A stretch of 64,000 nucleotides of DNA from Ramlibacter henchirensis (lineage in GTDB: Bacteria; Pseudomonadota; Gammaproteobacteria; Burkholderiales; Burkholderiaceae_C), in the NCBI RefSeq assembly GCF_004682015.1, contig NZ_SMLM01000001.1, positions 558,001 through 622,000 on the forward strand. Reading direction: 5' to 3'. The notes under the pieces are model-generated. The model had not been told where the DNA came from. It was given only the letters and a program-made list of their open reading frames with translations, and ran no database searches. Below, one piece after another: positions 41,052-50,216 of the stretch (position 1 is the stretch's first letter; every line of letters begins with the position of its first letter). A program made the position numbers and the translations under genes.

Positions 41052-42325
41052 AGCTCGCATCGTATTGGCTGGACACGTCGGAACCCTTCAGGAGCGCCGA
41101 TGCAGGCCCCGTGGAGGGCCGATGCGACGTGGCGGTGATCGGTGGCGGCCTCACGGGCTCCTCCGCGGCGCTGGCCCTGGCGAAGAAGGGCGCGCGCGTC
41201 GTGCTGCTCGAAGCGGAGACCATCGGCAATGCGGCCTCGGGCCGCAATGGCGGCATGTGCAACAACGGCTTCGCGCAGGACTACGGCATGATGTCCGCGA
41301 AGCTCGGCAAGGAAGCCGCCAACCGGCTCTACCGGGCCTTCGACGCGGGGGTCGACACGGTCGAACGCCTGGTGCGCGAAGAGAACATCGATTGCAGCTT
41401 CGCGCGGGTGGGCAAGATCAAGCTCGCGGCCAAACCCGAGCACTACGACAAGCTGGCGCGCAGCCAGCAGCTGCTCGCCGCCGATGTGGATCCCGACACG
41501 GAGATGGTCAGCCGCGCGCAGCTGCGCGGCGAGGTCGGCTCCGACCGGTATCACGGCGGGCTCCTCTTCCGCAAGAGCGCCGGCATGCACGTGGGCCGCT
41601 TCGTGCGCGGCCTGGCCGAAGCGGCAGCCCGGCGCGGCGTGACCGTCCACGAGCACACGCCGATGACGGGGCTGAGTCCCGCCCCCCGCGGCGGCCACCT
41701 GGTCGATACGCCGAAGGGCCGCCTCCACGCCTCGCAGGTACTGCTGGCGAGCGGCATCTCGCACACGGGCCCGCTCGGATGGATCCGGCGCAGGGTCGTG
41801 CCCGTCGGCGCCTTCCTCATCGTGACCGAGCCCCTGCCGACGTCGACGCTCGACCGGCTCCTGCCGCGGCGCAGGATGGCCACGGACACGAAGAACCTGG
41901 TCAACTACTTCCGCACAACGCCGGACAACCGGCTGTTGTTCGGCGGCCGCGCCCGCTTCGCCGTTTCCAACCCCCACTCCGACGAGAAGAGCGGCGAGAT
42001 CCTGCGCGCGGCCATGCACGACGTGTTCCCCGACCTGCCTGCCCCGCGCATCGACTATTGCTGGGGCGGCATGGTCGACATGACGCAGGACCGCCTGCCG
42101 CGCGCCGGCGAGCGCAACGGCATCTACTACTCCATGGGGTACAGCGGCCACGGCACCCAGATGGCGACGCTGATGGGAACGATCATGGCGGAGGTGATGG
42201 ACGGGCGCACCGAGCTCAATCCGTGGAAGGACTTCGCGTGGCCCGCGATCCCGGGGCATTTCGGGCCTCCGTGGTTCCTGCCGCTCGTCGGCGCCTACTA
42301 CCGTCTCAAGGACAAGTTCTCCTGA
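41048..42325 (+). CDS. FAD-dependent amine/amino acid oxidase (PuuB-like), copy 2
   Basis: A 425-residue flavoprotein closely related to the copy at 33076: the same layout with VIGGGLTGSSAALALA near residue 32, SGRNGGMCNNGFAQDY, VDTVERLVREENIDCSF, and C-terminal YSMGYSGHGTQMA. It should oxidise an amine or amino acid with release of ammonia. It overlaps the aldolase-like gene by four bases, so it may act on that enzyme's product, glycine for instance. Substrate not shown. Confidence 0.85.
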   Translation: MKLASYWLDTSEPFRSADAGPVEGRCDVAVIGGGLTGSSAALALAKKGARVVLLEAETIGNAASGRNGGMCNNGFAQDYGMMSAKLGKEAANRLYRAFDAGVDTVERLVREENIDCSFARVGKIKLAAKPEHYDKLARSQQLLAADVDPDTEMVSRAQLRGEVGSDRYHGGLLFRKSAGMHVGRFVRGLAEAAARRGVTVHEHTPMTGLSPAPRGGHLVDTPKGRLHASQVLLASGISHTGPLGWIRRRVVPVGAFLIVTEPLPTSTLDRLLPRRRMATDTKNLVNYFRTTPDNRLLFGGRARFAVSNPHSDEKSGEILRAAMHDVFPDLPAPRIDYCWGGMVDMTQDRLPRAGERNGIYYSMGYSGHGTQMATLMGTIMAEVMDGRTELNPWKDFAWPAIPGHFGPPWFLPLVGAYYRLKDKFS

Positions 42326-42369
42326 AGCCGATCCCGCTCCGAGGCGCAGGTGGGGAGCTGGCCCGGCTG

Positions 42370-43482
42370 ATGCTGGCCGTGCTGTTCCTCAACGCGTGCC
42401 TCACCGGCATGCGGATGGCCGCGCCGCTGCAGGCGCTGCGCCTGGGCCATCGCGAGGCGGCGGTGGGACTGCTGATCGCGCTGTTCGCGCTGGCCCAGGT
42501 GTTCCTGGCGCTGCCCGCCGGCCGCTACTGCGAGCACCATGGGCTGAAGAGGCCGGTTGGGTGGTCGGTCCTGACGGCCGTGGCCGGTTGCGCCATCGCG
42601 GCCGCATGGCCGGTGTTCCCCGTGCTGTGCGCCGGCGCCCTGCTCACGGGCGGTGCAGCCGGTGTCGCGGGCATCGCGGTCCAGCGCCACGTCGCGCGCC
42701 TTGTGAGCGATCCCGCCGCACTCCGCCAGGCGTTTTCGTGGCTCGCGATCGGCCTGGCGTTGTCCAACGTCCTGGGCCCGGTCGCAGCCGGCGTCATGAT
42801 CGACGGCGCCGGGTTTCGCGCGGCGTTCCTGGCGATTGCCGCGCTGCCGCTGCTGGGCTGGCTGTCGGTTCGAGGCGCGCACGATCGCGGGTCCACGCCG
42901 CCGGAGGCCGCCAACGGCCGGGACGCCTGGAACCTGTGGCGCGAGCCGGGCTTGCGCCGGCTCCTCATCGTCACCTGCCTGCTGTCGGCGTGCTGGGACG
43001 TCCATGCCTTCCTGGTGCCGGTGCTCGGGCACGAGCGCGGCTTCACGGCTTCGCAGATCGGCAGCATCCTGGGCGCCTTCGGCATCGCCGCCGCTGCCGT
43101 GCGGCTGCTGACGCCGCTGGTGGCCGCACAACTGCGCGAATGGGCGATCCTGGTCGGGGCGATGGCCGCCACCGCCTTCCTGTTCGGCATCTATCCGCTG
43201 ATGCACGATCCGCTGGCCATGGGGTTGTGCTCCGTGCTGCTGGGGCTCACGATGGGCAGCACGCAGCCCATGGTCATGAGCCTGTTGCACCAACTGGCCC
43301 CTGAACACCGCTACGGCCAGGCGGTGGCGATGCGCGTGGTCGTGATCAACGTGTCCAGCGTGGGCATCCCCATCCTCTCCGGCCTGGCCGGCGCCGTGGT
43401 CGGGGCAGCAGGGGTCTTCTGGGCCGCGGGCTTGATGGTCGGTGCCGGCACCAGGCTGGCGCTAGGTCTTGCCAGGCACTGA
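42370..43482 (+). CDS. MFS transporter
   Basis: A 370-residue membrane protein with about ten or eleven hydrophobic helices (MLAVLFLNACLTGMRMAAPL; VGLLIALFALAQVFLALPAG; AAVRLLTPLVAAQLR). The loop PAGRYCEHHGLKRPVG matches the motif-A position of major facilitator proteins. ATG 42370 begins just before helix 1 and is used; a longer frame opens at CTG 42322, overlapping the oxidase stop. It probably exports or imports a substrate of the HAD/aldolase/oxidase unit. Proton coupling is assumed from the family. Confidence 0.75.
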   Translation: MLAVLFLNACLTGMRMAAPLQALRLGHREAAVGLLIALFALAQVFLALPAGRYCEHHGLKRPVGWSVLTAVAGCAIAAAWPVFPVLCAGALLTGGAAGVAGIAVQRHVARLVSDPAALRQAFSWLAIGLALSNVLGPVAAGVMIDGAGFRAAFLAIAALPLLGWLSVRGAHDRGSTPPEAANGRDAWNLWREPGLRRLLIVTCLLSACWDVHAFLVPVLGHERGFTASQIGSILGAFGIAAAAVRLLTPLVAAQLREWAILVGAMAATAFLFGIYPLMHDPLAMGLCSVLLGLTMGSTQPMVMSLLHQLAPEHRYGQAVAMRVVVINVSSVGIPILSGLAGAVVGAAGVFWAAGLMVGAGTRLALGLARH

Positions 43483-43534
43483 AGAGGTCGCTGCGCGGAT
43501 CGGTTCGCCCTTGTCGAGCAGCAGCAAGGGGGCG

Positions 43535-44719
43535 TCACTTCGCATGGCTTTTTCTCCCGAGTGCGAGCCGCGCCACCGCGACGAGCCAGCGCACGCCGCC
43601 AGCGAGCGCATCGTCGTTGAAGTCGTAGGAGGGGTGGTGCAGCGGCACGTCGCCGGCCTTGCGCCCCTGGCCGAGCCAGAGGTAGGCACCCGGGCGCTGC
43701 TGCAGCATGAAGGCGAAATCCTCCGACGTGAAGGCAGGTGCAGGCGCGGTCACCGCTTCCAGGCCCGCCTGGCGTGCGGCTTCCAGGGCGAGCTGTGCTT
43801 GCGCGTGTGTGTTGACGGTCGCGGGGTAGTAGCGCACGTACTCCACATCGATGCGGGTGCCGCTGCCGCGCGCGACGCCCGCCGCGACGGCGCGGATGGC
43901 TTCCTCGATCGTGTCCTGAACGGCCGCGTCGAAGGTCCGCACCGTGCCGGTCAGTTCGACCGCCGACGGCAGCACGTTGTGCGACTGGCCGCCGCTGATG
44001 CGCGTGACGGAGAGCACCGCGTTCTGCGTGGGCGGCACGCGCCGCGAGACGATGGTGTGCAGTTGCGTGACGAGGTCGGCGGCCGCGAGCACGGCGTCGG
44101 GCGTCTGGTGCGGCTGCGCCGCGTGCGCGCCGCGGCCGCGCACGACGATGTCGAAGCGGTCGGCTGCCGCCATCATCGGGCCGGTGCGGGTGGCGGCCAC
44201 GCCAACGGGCAGGTCGGGCCAGTTGTGCAGCGCGAACACCGACTCGCAGGCAAAGCGTTCGAAGAGGCCCTGTTTCACCATCTCGCGCGCGCCGCCGCGG
44301 CCCTCCTCGGCCGGCTGGAAGATGAAGGCCACCTGTCCGTCGAAGTCGCGCGTGCGCGCCAGGTACCGCGCGGCGCCCAGCAGCATGGCCGTGTGTCCGT
44401 CGTGCCCGCAGCCATGGTGGACGCCTGCGTGCCGGCTGATGTAGGGACGCTCGCCCTGCTCGAGGATCGGCAGCGCGTCCATGTCGGCGCGCAGGCCGAC
44501 GATGCGCTGCGACATCCCGGCGCGCAGAACGCCGACGACGCCCGTGCCGGCGATGCCTTCGTGCACCTCGATCCCGACCTCGCGCAGTGCATCCGCCACG
44601 AGGCGGGACGTGCGCCGCTCCTCGAAGGCGAGTTCCGGGTGCGCGTGCAGGTCGCGCCGGAATGCGATCAGGCCGGGCAGGAGGTCGTCCATATCGAGGG
44701 AGAGGTTGGACTTGGACAT
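43535..44719 (-). CDS. M20-family amidohydrolase (hippurate hydrolase-like)
   Basis: A 394-residue metallopeptidase that hydrolyses N-acyl amino acids. Metal-binding residues are visible in GLRADMDALP, GCGHDGHTAM and QPAEEGRGG, and the dimerisation (lid) domain lies in the middle. It releases an amino acid and a carboxylic acid. It diverges from the peptide-type ABC importer; the control box at 44753-44775 lies just before its start. It would take off an acyl group from whatever the importer brings in. Confidence 0.9.
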   Translation of the reverse strand: MSKSNLSLDMDDLLPGLIAFRRDLHAHPELAFEERRTSRLVADALREVGIEVHEGIAGTGVVGVLRAGMSQRIVGLRADMDALPILEQGERPYISRHAGVHHGCGHDGHTAMLLGAARYLARTRDFDGQVAFIFQPAEEGRGGAREMVKQGLFERFACESVFALHNWPDLPVGVAATRTGPMMAAADRFDIVVRGRGAHAAQPHQTPDAVLAAADLVTQLHTIVSRRVPPTQNAVLSVTRISGGQSHNVLPSAVELTGTVRTFDAAVQDTIEEAIRAVAAGVARGSGTRIDVEYVRYYPATVNTHAQAQLALEAARQAGLEAVTAPAPAFTSEDFAFMLQQRPGAYLWLGQGRKAGDVPLHHPSYDFNDDALAGGVRWLVAVARLALGRKSHAK

Positions 44720-44752
44720 CGGGCCACGATCGTCGCGGCATGCAGGGTGCTC

Positions 44753-44775
44753 GTTCTAGGACGAACTTGGCGGCG
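44753..44775 (-). promoter_or_regulatory. Copy B of the leftward control box
   Basis: Plus-strand GTTCTA (44753-44758) followed by GGACGAACTTGGCGGCG. In the leftward sense TAGAAC is a good -10, identical to that of the Lrp-family gene (27151-27146). The AACTTG part also occurs there and in copy C. Confidence 0.5.
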
Positions 44776-44920
44776 TCGACCCGCAGGGATCACCGCAGAC
44801 CATGCCGCCGCCCCTCCCCAAAACCGCAGTTTGAGCCAACCGCCCCCGTCCGATCGAGACATATCCCTTGACCCGCGGTGCTCCAATGCCCACAGGTGAA
44901 AGCCACATAGGAGACACACC

Positions 44921-46540
44921 ATGGAACACAGCAAGCAGCTCGATGGCCTGGTCGGCCCGGAAGAGAGCACGCGGATCCTTGGCGCGCTGCAGCGCGGCGC
45001 GAGCCGGCGCGACGTGCTCGCGCTGCTGACCGGGGCCGGGATGCAGGCGGCGCTGGCCGGCAGCATCGCCGGCGTCGCGACGGCGGCGCACGCGCAGACC
45101 CCGCGCAAGGGCGGCCGCATCAAGGTGGCCGGCGCGACCGCGGCGGTGAGCGACACGCTCGACCCGGCCCGGCAGTCCAACCACACGGACTACATCCGCG
45201 GCTTCATGTTCTACAACTCGCTCACCTACCTGGACGGCAGCCTGACGCCGCAGCCCCAGCTGGCCGAGGAGTTCACGACGAAGGACGCCAAGACCTGGGT
45301 GCTCAAGCTGCGCAAGGGCGTGACCTTCCACGACGGCAAGCCGCTGACGCCGCAGGACGTGATCTTCTCGCTCATGCGCCACAAGAATCCCGCGACCGGC
45401 TCGCGCGCCAAGGCGCTGGCCGACCAGATCGAGGAAGTGGTGGCCAGCGGGCCGAACGAAGTCACCATCCGGCTCGCCGCGCCGAACGCCGACCTGCCGG
45501 TCGTGCTGGGCACGTACCACTTCCACATCGTCAAGGACGGCACCACCGACTTCAATGCGGGCATCGGCACCGGCCCCTACAAGCTCAAGGAGTTCCGGCC
45601 GGGCGTGCGCGCGGTCGGCGTGCGCAACGAGAACTACTGGAAGCCGAACCGCCCGTACCTCGACGAGATCGAGCATGTCGGGATCGGCGACGAACCCGCG
45701 CGCGTGAATGCGCTGCTGACCGGCGAGCTCGACCTGATCACGGCCGTCAACCCGCGCTCGGTCGAGCGGGTGAAGGCAAGCCCCAAGCACGCCGTCTTCG
45801 AGACCAAGGCGGGTTTGTACAGCAACCTGATCATGCGGCGCGACAACGGGCCGGGCACCAACCCGGATTTCGTGCTCGGCATGAAGCACCTGTTCAACCG
45901 CGAGCAGATGGTCAAGTCGATCGTCATCGGCCACGGCGTGGTGGGCAACGACCAGCCGATCCATCCGAGCATGCGCTTCTACGCCAAGGGCCTCAAGCAG
46001 CGGCCTTACGATCCGGAGAAGGCCAAGTGGCACTTCCAGCGTGCCAACATCGGCAGCGCGGCCATCCCCGTGGTGGTGTCTCCGGCGGCGATCAATTCCG
46101 TCGAGATGGCCCTCGTGCTGCAGCACGCCGCCCGGCAGTCGGGGGTGAACCTGGACGTGCGCCGCATGCCGGCCGACGGCTACTGGGCGCAGCACTGGAT
46201 GAAGCATCCGGTGGGCTTCGGCACGATCAATCCGCGGCCCTCCGTGGACGTGATGCTCTCGCTCTTCTTCAAGTCCGATTCGCCGCAGAACGAGTCCGGC
46301 TGGAAGAACGAGAAGTTCGACCAGCTGCTGCTGGCGGCGCGCGCCGAAACCGACGAAGCCAAGCGCGCCCAGACGTATGCCGACCTGCAGGCGATGATCC
46401 ACAACGAAGGCAACATCGGCATCCCGTTCTTCATGTCCAACCTCGACGGGCACAGCAGGAAGCTCAAGGGCATGACGCCGATCCCGCTCGGCGGAATGAT
46501 GGGCTACATGTTCTCCGAACACGCCTGGCTGGAAGCATGA
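44921..46540 (+). CDS. Periplasmic binding protein of a peptide-type ABC importer
   Basis: A 539-residue family 5 (DppA/OppA-like) solute-binding protein. ASRRDVLALLTGAGMQAAL is a twin-arginine-like signal cut near AHAQ. Mature segments typical of the family include SDTLDPARQS, LKLRKGVTFHDGKPLTP and IGTGPYKLKEFRPG. The cargo is unknown: peptides, amides or opine-like conjugates are all possible. It overlaps the first permease (ATGA). GGAGACACACC precedes its ATG. It is the first gene of a rightward operon running to about 55.1 kb. Confidence 0.88.
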   Translation: MEHSKQLDGLVGPEESTRILGALQRGASRRDVLALLTGAGMQAALAGSIAGVATAAHAQTPRKGGRIKVAGATAAVSDTLDPARQSNHTDYIRGFMFYNSLTYLDGSLTPQPQLAEEFTTKDAKTWVLKLRKGVTFHDGKPLTPQDVIFSLMRHKNPATGSRAKALADQIEEVVASGPNEVTIRLAAPNADLPVVLGTYHFHIVKDGTTDFNAGIGTGPYKLKEFRPGVRAVGVRNENYWKPNRPYLDEIEHVGIGDEPARVNALLTGELDLITAVNPRSVERVKASPKHAVFETKAGLYSNLIMRRDNGPGTNPDFVLGMKHLFNREQMVKSIVIGHGVVGNDQPIHPSMRFYAKGLKQRPYDPEKAKWHFQRANIGSAAIPVVVSPAAINSVEMALVLQHAARQSGVNLDVRRMPADGYWAQHWMKHPVGFGTINPRPSVDVMLSLFFKSDSPQNESGWKNEKFDQLLLAARAETDEAKRAQTYADLQAMIHNEGNIGIPFFMSNLDGHSRKLKGMTPIPLGGMMGYMFSEHAWLEA

Positions 46541-47493
46541 ACTCCACCATCCTTCGAATGGTGGCGGGCCGGGTCCTGTCGGGCTTCGGCTCCCTGCTGG
46601 CGGTTTCCGTCGTGGTCTTCGCGATCACGGCGGTGCTGCCGGGCGACGCGGCCGAAGAGAAGCTCGGCCAGGACGCAACACCGGAGGCGGTGTCTGCGCT
46701 GCGCAAGGAGATGGGTCTCGACCGCAGCGCGGTGGAACGCTACGTCAGCTGGCTGGGCGGGATCGCCACGGGGGATCCGGGCAAGTCGGTCGTGAACGGC
46801 ATGCCGGTGTCCGAGGCGGTCGCGAGCCGGCTGCCCAACTCGCTCCTGCTCGCGGCGGTGACGGCCGCCTGTGCCGTGCCGCTGGCGCTCGGCCTGGGCA
46901 TCCTTTGCGCGTTGTGGCGCGGCTCCACCTTCGACCGGGTGACGAGCATGACGACGGTGGCCGTGGTGTGCGTGCCGGAGTTCCTGGTGGCGACGCTGGC
47001 GGTGCTGGTGTTCGCGGTGCACCTGGAGTGGTTGCCGGCGCTGTCGTCCGCGGCCAGCCTGTCGTCGCCCGGCGAGATGCTGCGCTCGTTCGCGCTGCCG
47101 GTGCTGGCGCTGGGCAGCGTGATCACGGCGCAGATGCTGCGCATGACGCGCGCCGCCGTGATCGACCAGCTCTCGGCGGCCTACGTCGAGATGGTCCGGC
47201 TCAAGGGCGCGACCGCCGCGCGCACGGTGCTCTTCCACGCGCTGCCGAATGCGATCGGCCCGATCGCCAACGCCGTGGCCCTCAGCCTGTCGTACCTGCT
47301 GGGCGGCGTGATCATCATCGAGGTGATCTTCAACTACCCCGGCATCGCCAAGCTGATGGTCGATGCCGTGGCCCAGCGCGACATGCCGCTGGTGCAGGCC
47401 TGCACCATGATCTTCTGCGCGGCCTACCTGATCCTGGTGCTGCTCGCGGACGTGTGCGGCATCGTCGCCAACCCCAGGCTGAGGCACCAATGA
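46537..47493 (+). CDS. ABC importer permease, DppB-like
   Basis: A 318-residue inner-membrane permease with about six helices. The loop MVRLKGATAARTVLFHALPNA is the EAA motif that contacts the ATPase. The N-terminal helix (LSGFGSLLAVSVVVFAI) and a following periplasmic stretch are usual for DppB. It overlaps both neighbours by four bases, so expression is coupled. Confidence 0.88.
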   Translation: MNSTILRMVAGRVLSGFGSLLAVSVVVFAITAVLPGDAAEEKLGQDATPEAVSALRKEMGLDRSAVERYVSWLGGIATGDPGKSVVNGMPVSEAVASRLPNSLLLAAVTAACAVPLALGLGILCALWRGSTFDRVTSMTTVAVVCVPEFLVATLAVLVFAVHLEWLPALSSAASLSSPGEMLRSFALPVLALGSVITAQMLRMTRAAVIDQLSAAYVEMVRLKGATAARTVLFHALPNAIGPIANAVALSLSYLLGGVIIIEVIFNYPGIAKLMVDAVAQRDMPLVQACTMIFCAAYLILVLLADVCGIVANPRLRHQ

Positions 47494-48359
47494 ACACCGC
47501 CGCACTCCTTCCTCCCGCCGCCGCGCTGCGCAAGCGCAGGTGGATCGCGAACTGGTCGCGCGCCGGCAAGCTGGGCCTGGCCGTGATCGCCTTCTGGGCC
47601 GCCGTCGGGCTGGTCGCACTCTTCCTGCCCACCGGCGCACTGGGCGAGATGTCCGACGCAGGCGTGTTCCAGGGCATCAGCGCGCAGCACTGGCTGGGCA
47701 CCGACTACCTGGGACGCGACATGCTGGTGCGCATCGTCGCCGGCACGCCGTACACGATCGGCGTGGCGCTGGTGGCGACGCTGCTTGCGTGCACGTTCGG
47801 CGCGGTCCTGGGCCTGCTGGCGGCGGTCGCCGGCGGCTGGCTCGACCAGGCGCTCAGCCGCGTGCTGGACACGTTGATCTCGATCCCGAGCAAGATGCTG
47901 TCGCTGGTGATCATCGCGGGCTTCGGCTCCTCCGTTCCCTTGCTGATCGCGGTCGCGGCCATCGTGTACACGCCGGGCTGCTACCGCATCATCCGATCGC
48001 TCGCGGTGAACATCAACGCGATGGACTACGTCGTCGTGGCGCGGGCCCGGGGCGAGCGGCGCCCGTACATCATGCGGCGCGAGATCCTGCCCAACATCCT
48101 GGGCCCGCTGCTGGCCGACATGGGCCTGCGCTTCGTCTACGCGCTGCGGCTGCTGGCGAGCCTGAGCTTCCTCGGCCTGGGCGTGCAGCCGCCGATGGCG
48201 GACTGGGGCTCGCTGGTGCGCGAGAACCTCGGGGCCTTGCCCATGGGCGGCATCGCCGTCCTCGCGCCCGCGCTGGCCATCGCCACCCTGACGATCGCCG
48301 TAACGCTGGTCATCGACAACTTGCCGGGTCACACCGACGCCGACCGGGAGACTCACTGA
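47490..48359 (+). CDS. ABC importer permease, DppC-like
   Basis: A 289-residue permease. HWLGTDYLGRDMLVRIVAGT is the DppC-type N-terminal signature; YVVVARARGERRPYIMRREILPN is seen in part as ARARGERRPYIMRREI, the EAA loop. Five to six helices follow. It pairs with the DppB-like protein to make the channel. The last base of its stop is shared with the ATPase start (TGATG). Confidence 0.88.
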   Translation: MNTAALLPPAAALRKRRWIANWSRAGKLGLAVIAFWAAVGLVALFLPTGALGEMSDAGVFQGISAQHWLGTDYLGRDMLVRIVAGTPYTIGVALVATLLACTFGAVLGLLAAVAGGWLDQALSRVLDTLISIPSKMLSLVIIAGFGSSVPLLIAVAAIVYTPGCYRIIRSLAVNINAMDYVVVARARGERRPYIMRREILPNILGPLLADMGLRFVYALRLLASLSFLGLGVQPPMADWGSLVRENLGALPMGGIAVLAPALAIATLTIAVTLVIDNLPGHTDADRETH

Positions 48360-50200
48360 TGGGTGCCACTGTCCTCGTGAATGAGCTGCGCATCGTCGCG
48401 CAGGCGGCCGGCGGAACGGAAACGCAGATCGTCAAGGACGTTTCGTTCCGCATCGAGCCTGGCGAAGTGCTGGCCCTGATCGGCGAGTCCGGCTCGGGCA
48501 AGACCACGATCGGCCTGGCCCTGATGGGCTACGCCCGCCGTGGCTGCCGCATCGCCGGCGGCACCGTGCGCATCGGCGACACCGACGTGCTGGGCCTGTC
48601 CGAGGCCGAGCGGCGGCAGTTGCGCGGGCGGCGCGTGTCGTACATCGCCCAGAGCGCCGCGGCGTCGTTCAACCCCTCGCGCAGCATCATGGACCAGGTG
48701 GTGGAAACCGCGCACATCCACTCGCTGATGCCGCGTGCGCAAGCCGAGAAGAAGGCCGTGCAGCTGTTCCGCGAGTTGGCACTGCCGCATCCGGAGACCA
48801 TCGGCCAGCGCTACCCGCACCAGGTGTCGGGCGGCCAGCTGCAGCGGCTGATGGCCGCGATGGCGCTCATGAGCGACCCCGACCTCGTGGTCTTCGACGA
48901 GCCCACCACCGCGCTGGACGTCACGACGCAGATCGAAGTGCTGCACGCGTTCCGGCGCGTGGTGCGCGAGCGTCGCACCACCGCCGTTTACGTGACGCAC
49001 GATCTGGCGGTCGTCGCGCAGATGGCCGACCGCATCCTGGTGCTGCGCGACGGTGCGCAGCGCGAGATCGGCGCCACGCCGCAGATCATCAGCCAGCCGC
49101 AGGACGACTACACGCGCAGCCTCATCGCCGCCGCGAACCCGAAGGCGCGCAGCGGCGAGGCCATTGTCGAAGGCGCGGGCCCGCTGCTCGAAGTGCGCCA
49201 GCTCGTCGCGGGCTACGGGCCCCTCGACAAGCATGGGAAGCCGGCGGCGCCGGTGCTGGACGACGTGAGCCTGAAGCTGCATCGCGGCCAGGCGATCGGC
49301 GTGATCGGCGAATCGGGTTCGGGCAAGACGACGCTCGCGCGCGTGGTCGCCGGCCTGATCGGGCCGGCCGGCGGGCAGGTGCTGTTCGACGGCAAGCCGC
49401 TGCCGCGGCTGGTCGAACAGCGCTCGCGGGAGGAGCTGCGGCGCATCCAGATCGTGTTCCAGATGGCGGACACCGCGCTGAACCCTTCGCACACCATTTC
49501 GGACATCCTGGCGCGGCCGCTGCAGCTGTATCGAGGCCTGAAACGCGACGCGCTCGACAAGCGGATTGCCCAGCTCCTGGACCTGGTGCAGCTGCCGCAA
49601 ACCTGCGCGGGCCGCCAGCCGGCGGGGCTGTCCGGCGGCCAGAAGCAGCGCGTGAACCTGGCGCGGGCACTCGCCGCGGACCCCGACCTCATCCTCTGCG
49701 ACGAGGTGACGTCGGCGCTGGACACGGTGGTGGGCGCGGCCATCCTCGACCTGCTCGCGCAGTTGCGCAAGGAACTCGGCGTGGCCTACATGTTCATCAG
49801 CCACGACCTGAACACGGTTCGCGCGGTGTGCGACGACATCGTGGTGCTCTATGCTGGGCAGAAGGTCGAGGCCATGAGCCGTTCGGCGTTCGGCCGCGCT
49901 GCGCGCCATCCCTATTTCCACCTGCTGGCGACGTCGGTGCCCGAGTTGCGCCCGGGGTGGCTGGACCAGGTGGGGTCCGCGCGGCGTGCCGCGCTGCCGC
50001 TGGTGGCCGCGCCGGCTGATCGCGCGGGGCTGTGCAGTTTCCTGGACCGCTGCCCCTTGCGGGTCGCCGGCCAGTGCGACAGCCGGACCCCGCCGCGGCG
50101 CGAGCTCGAAGGGGGCGTGGAGGTGTTCTGCCACCGCAGCGCCGCGGACCTGCTGGCGCTGCAGAGATCCGCCGAGCCGCAGCAGGAAGTTGCGGCCTGA
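48359..50200 (+). CDS. ABC importer ATPase, fused DppD-DppF type
   Basis: A 613-residue protein with two ATPase units. The first has GESGSGKTT, VSGGQLQRL and VVFDEPTTALD; the second has GESGSGKTT, LSGGQKQRV and ILCDEVTSALD, where the Glu follows Asp as CDE. Both switch His are present (VTHDLAVV, ISHDLNTV). The C-terminal Cys-rich tail (CSFLDRCPLRVAGQC) is typical of peptide importers and may hold an iron-sulfur centre. A fusion needs no partner ATPase, so the importer is complete. Confidence 0.9.
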   Translation: MGATVLVNELRIVAQAAGGTETQIVKDVSFRIEPGEVLALIGESGSGKTTIGLALMGYARRGCRIAGGTVRIGDTDVLGLSEAERRQLRGRRVSYIAQSAAASFNPSRSIMDQVVETAHIHSLMPRAQAEKKAVQLFRELALPHPETIGQRYPHQVSGGQLQRLMAAMALMSDPDLVVFDEPTTALDVTTQIEVLHAFRRVVRERRTTAVYVTHDLAVVAQMADRILVLRDGAQREIGATPQIISQPQDDYTRSLIAAANPKARSGEAIVEGAGPLLEVRQLVAGYGPLDKHGKPAAPVLDDVSLKLHRGQAIGVIGESGSGKTTLARVVAGLIGPAGGQVLFDGKPLPRLVEQRSREELRRIQIVFQMADTALNPSHTISDILARPLQLYRGLKRDALDKRIAQLLDLVQLPQTCAGRQPAGLSGGQKQRVNLARALAADPDLILCDEVTSALDTVVGAAILDLLAQLRKELGVAYMFISHDLNTVRAVCDDIVVLYAGQKVEAMSRSAFGRAARHPYFHLLATSVPELRPGWLDQVGSARRAALPLVAAPADRAGLCSFLDRCPLRVAGQCDSRTPPRRELEGGVEVFCHRSAADLLALQRSAEPQQEVAA

Positions 50201-50216
50201 CGACAAGGACTTCCGC

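Noticed and set aside
42322..42369. CTG start for the MFS transporter
   Set aside because: It would couple to the oxidase stop, but CTG starts are rare and the added residues lie before helix 1; ATG 42370 is simpler.
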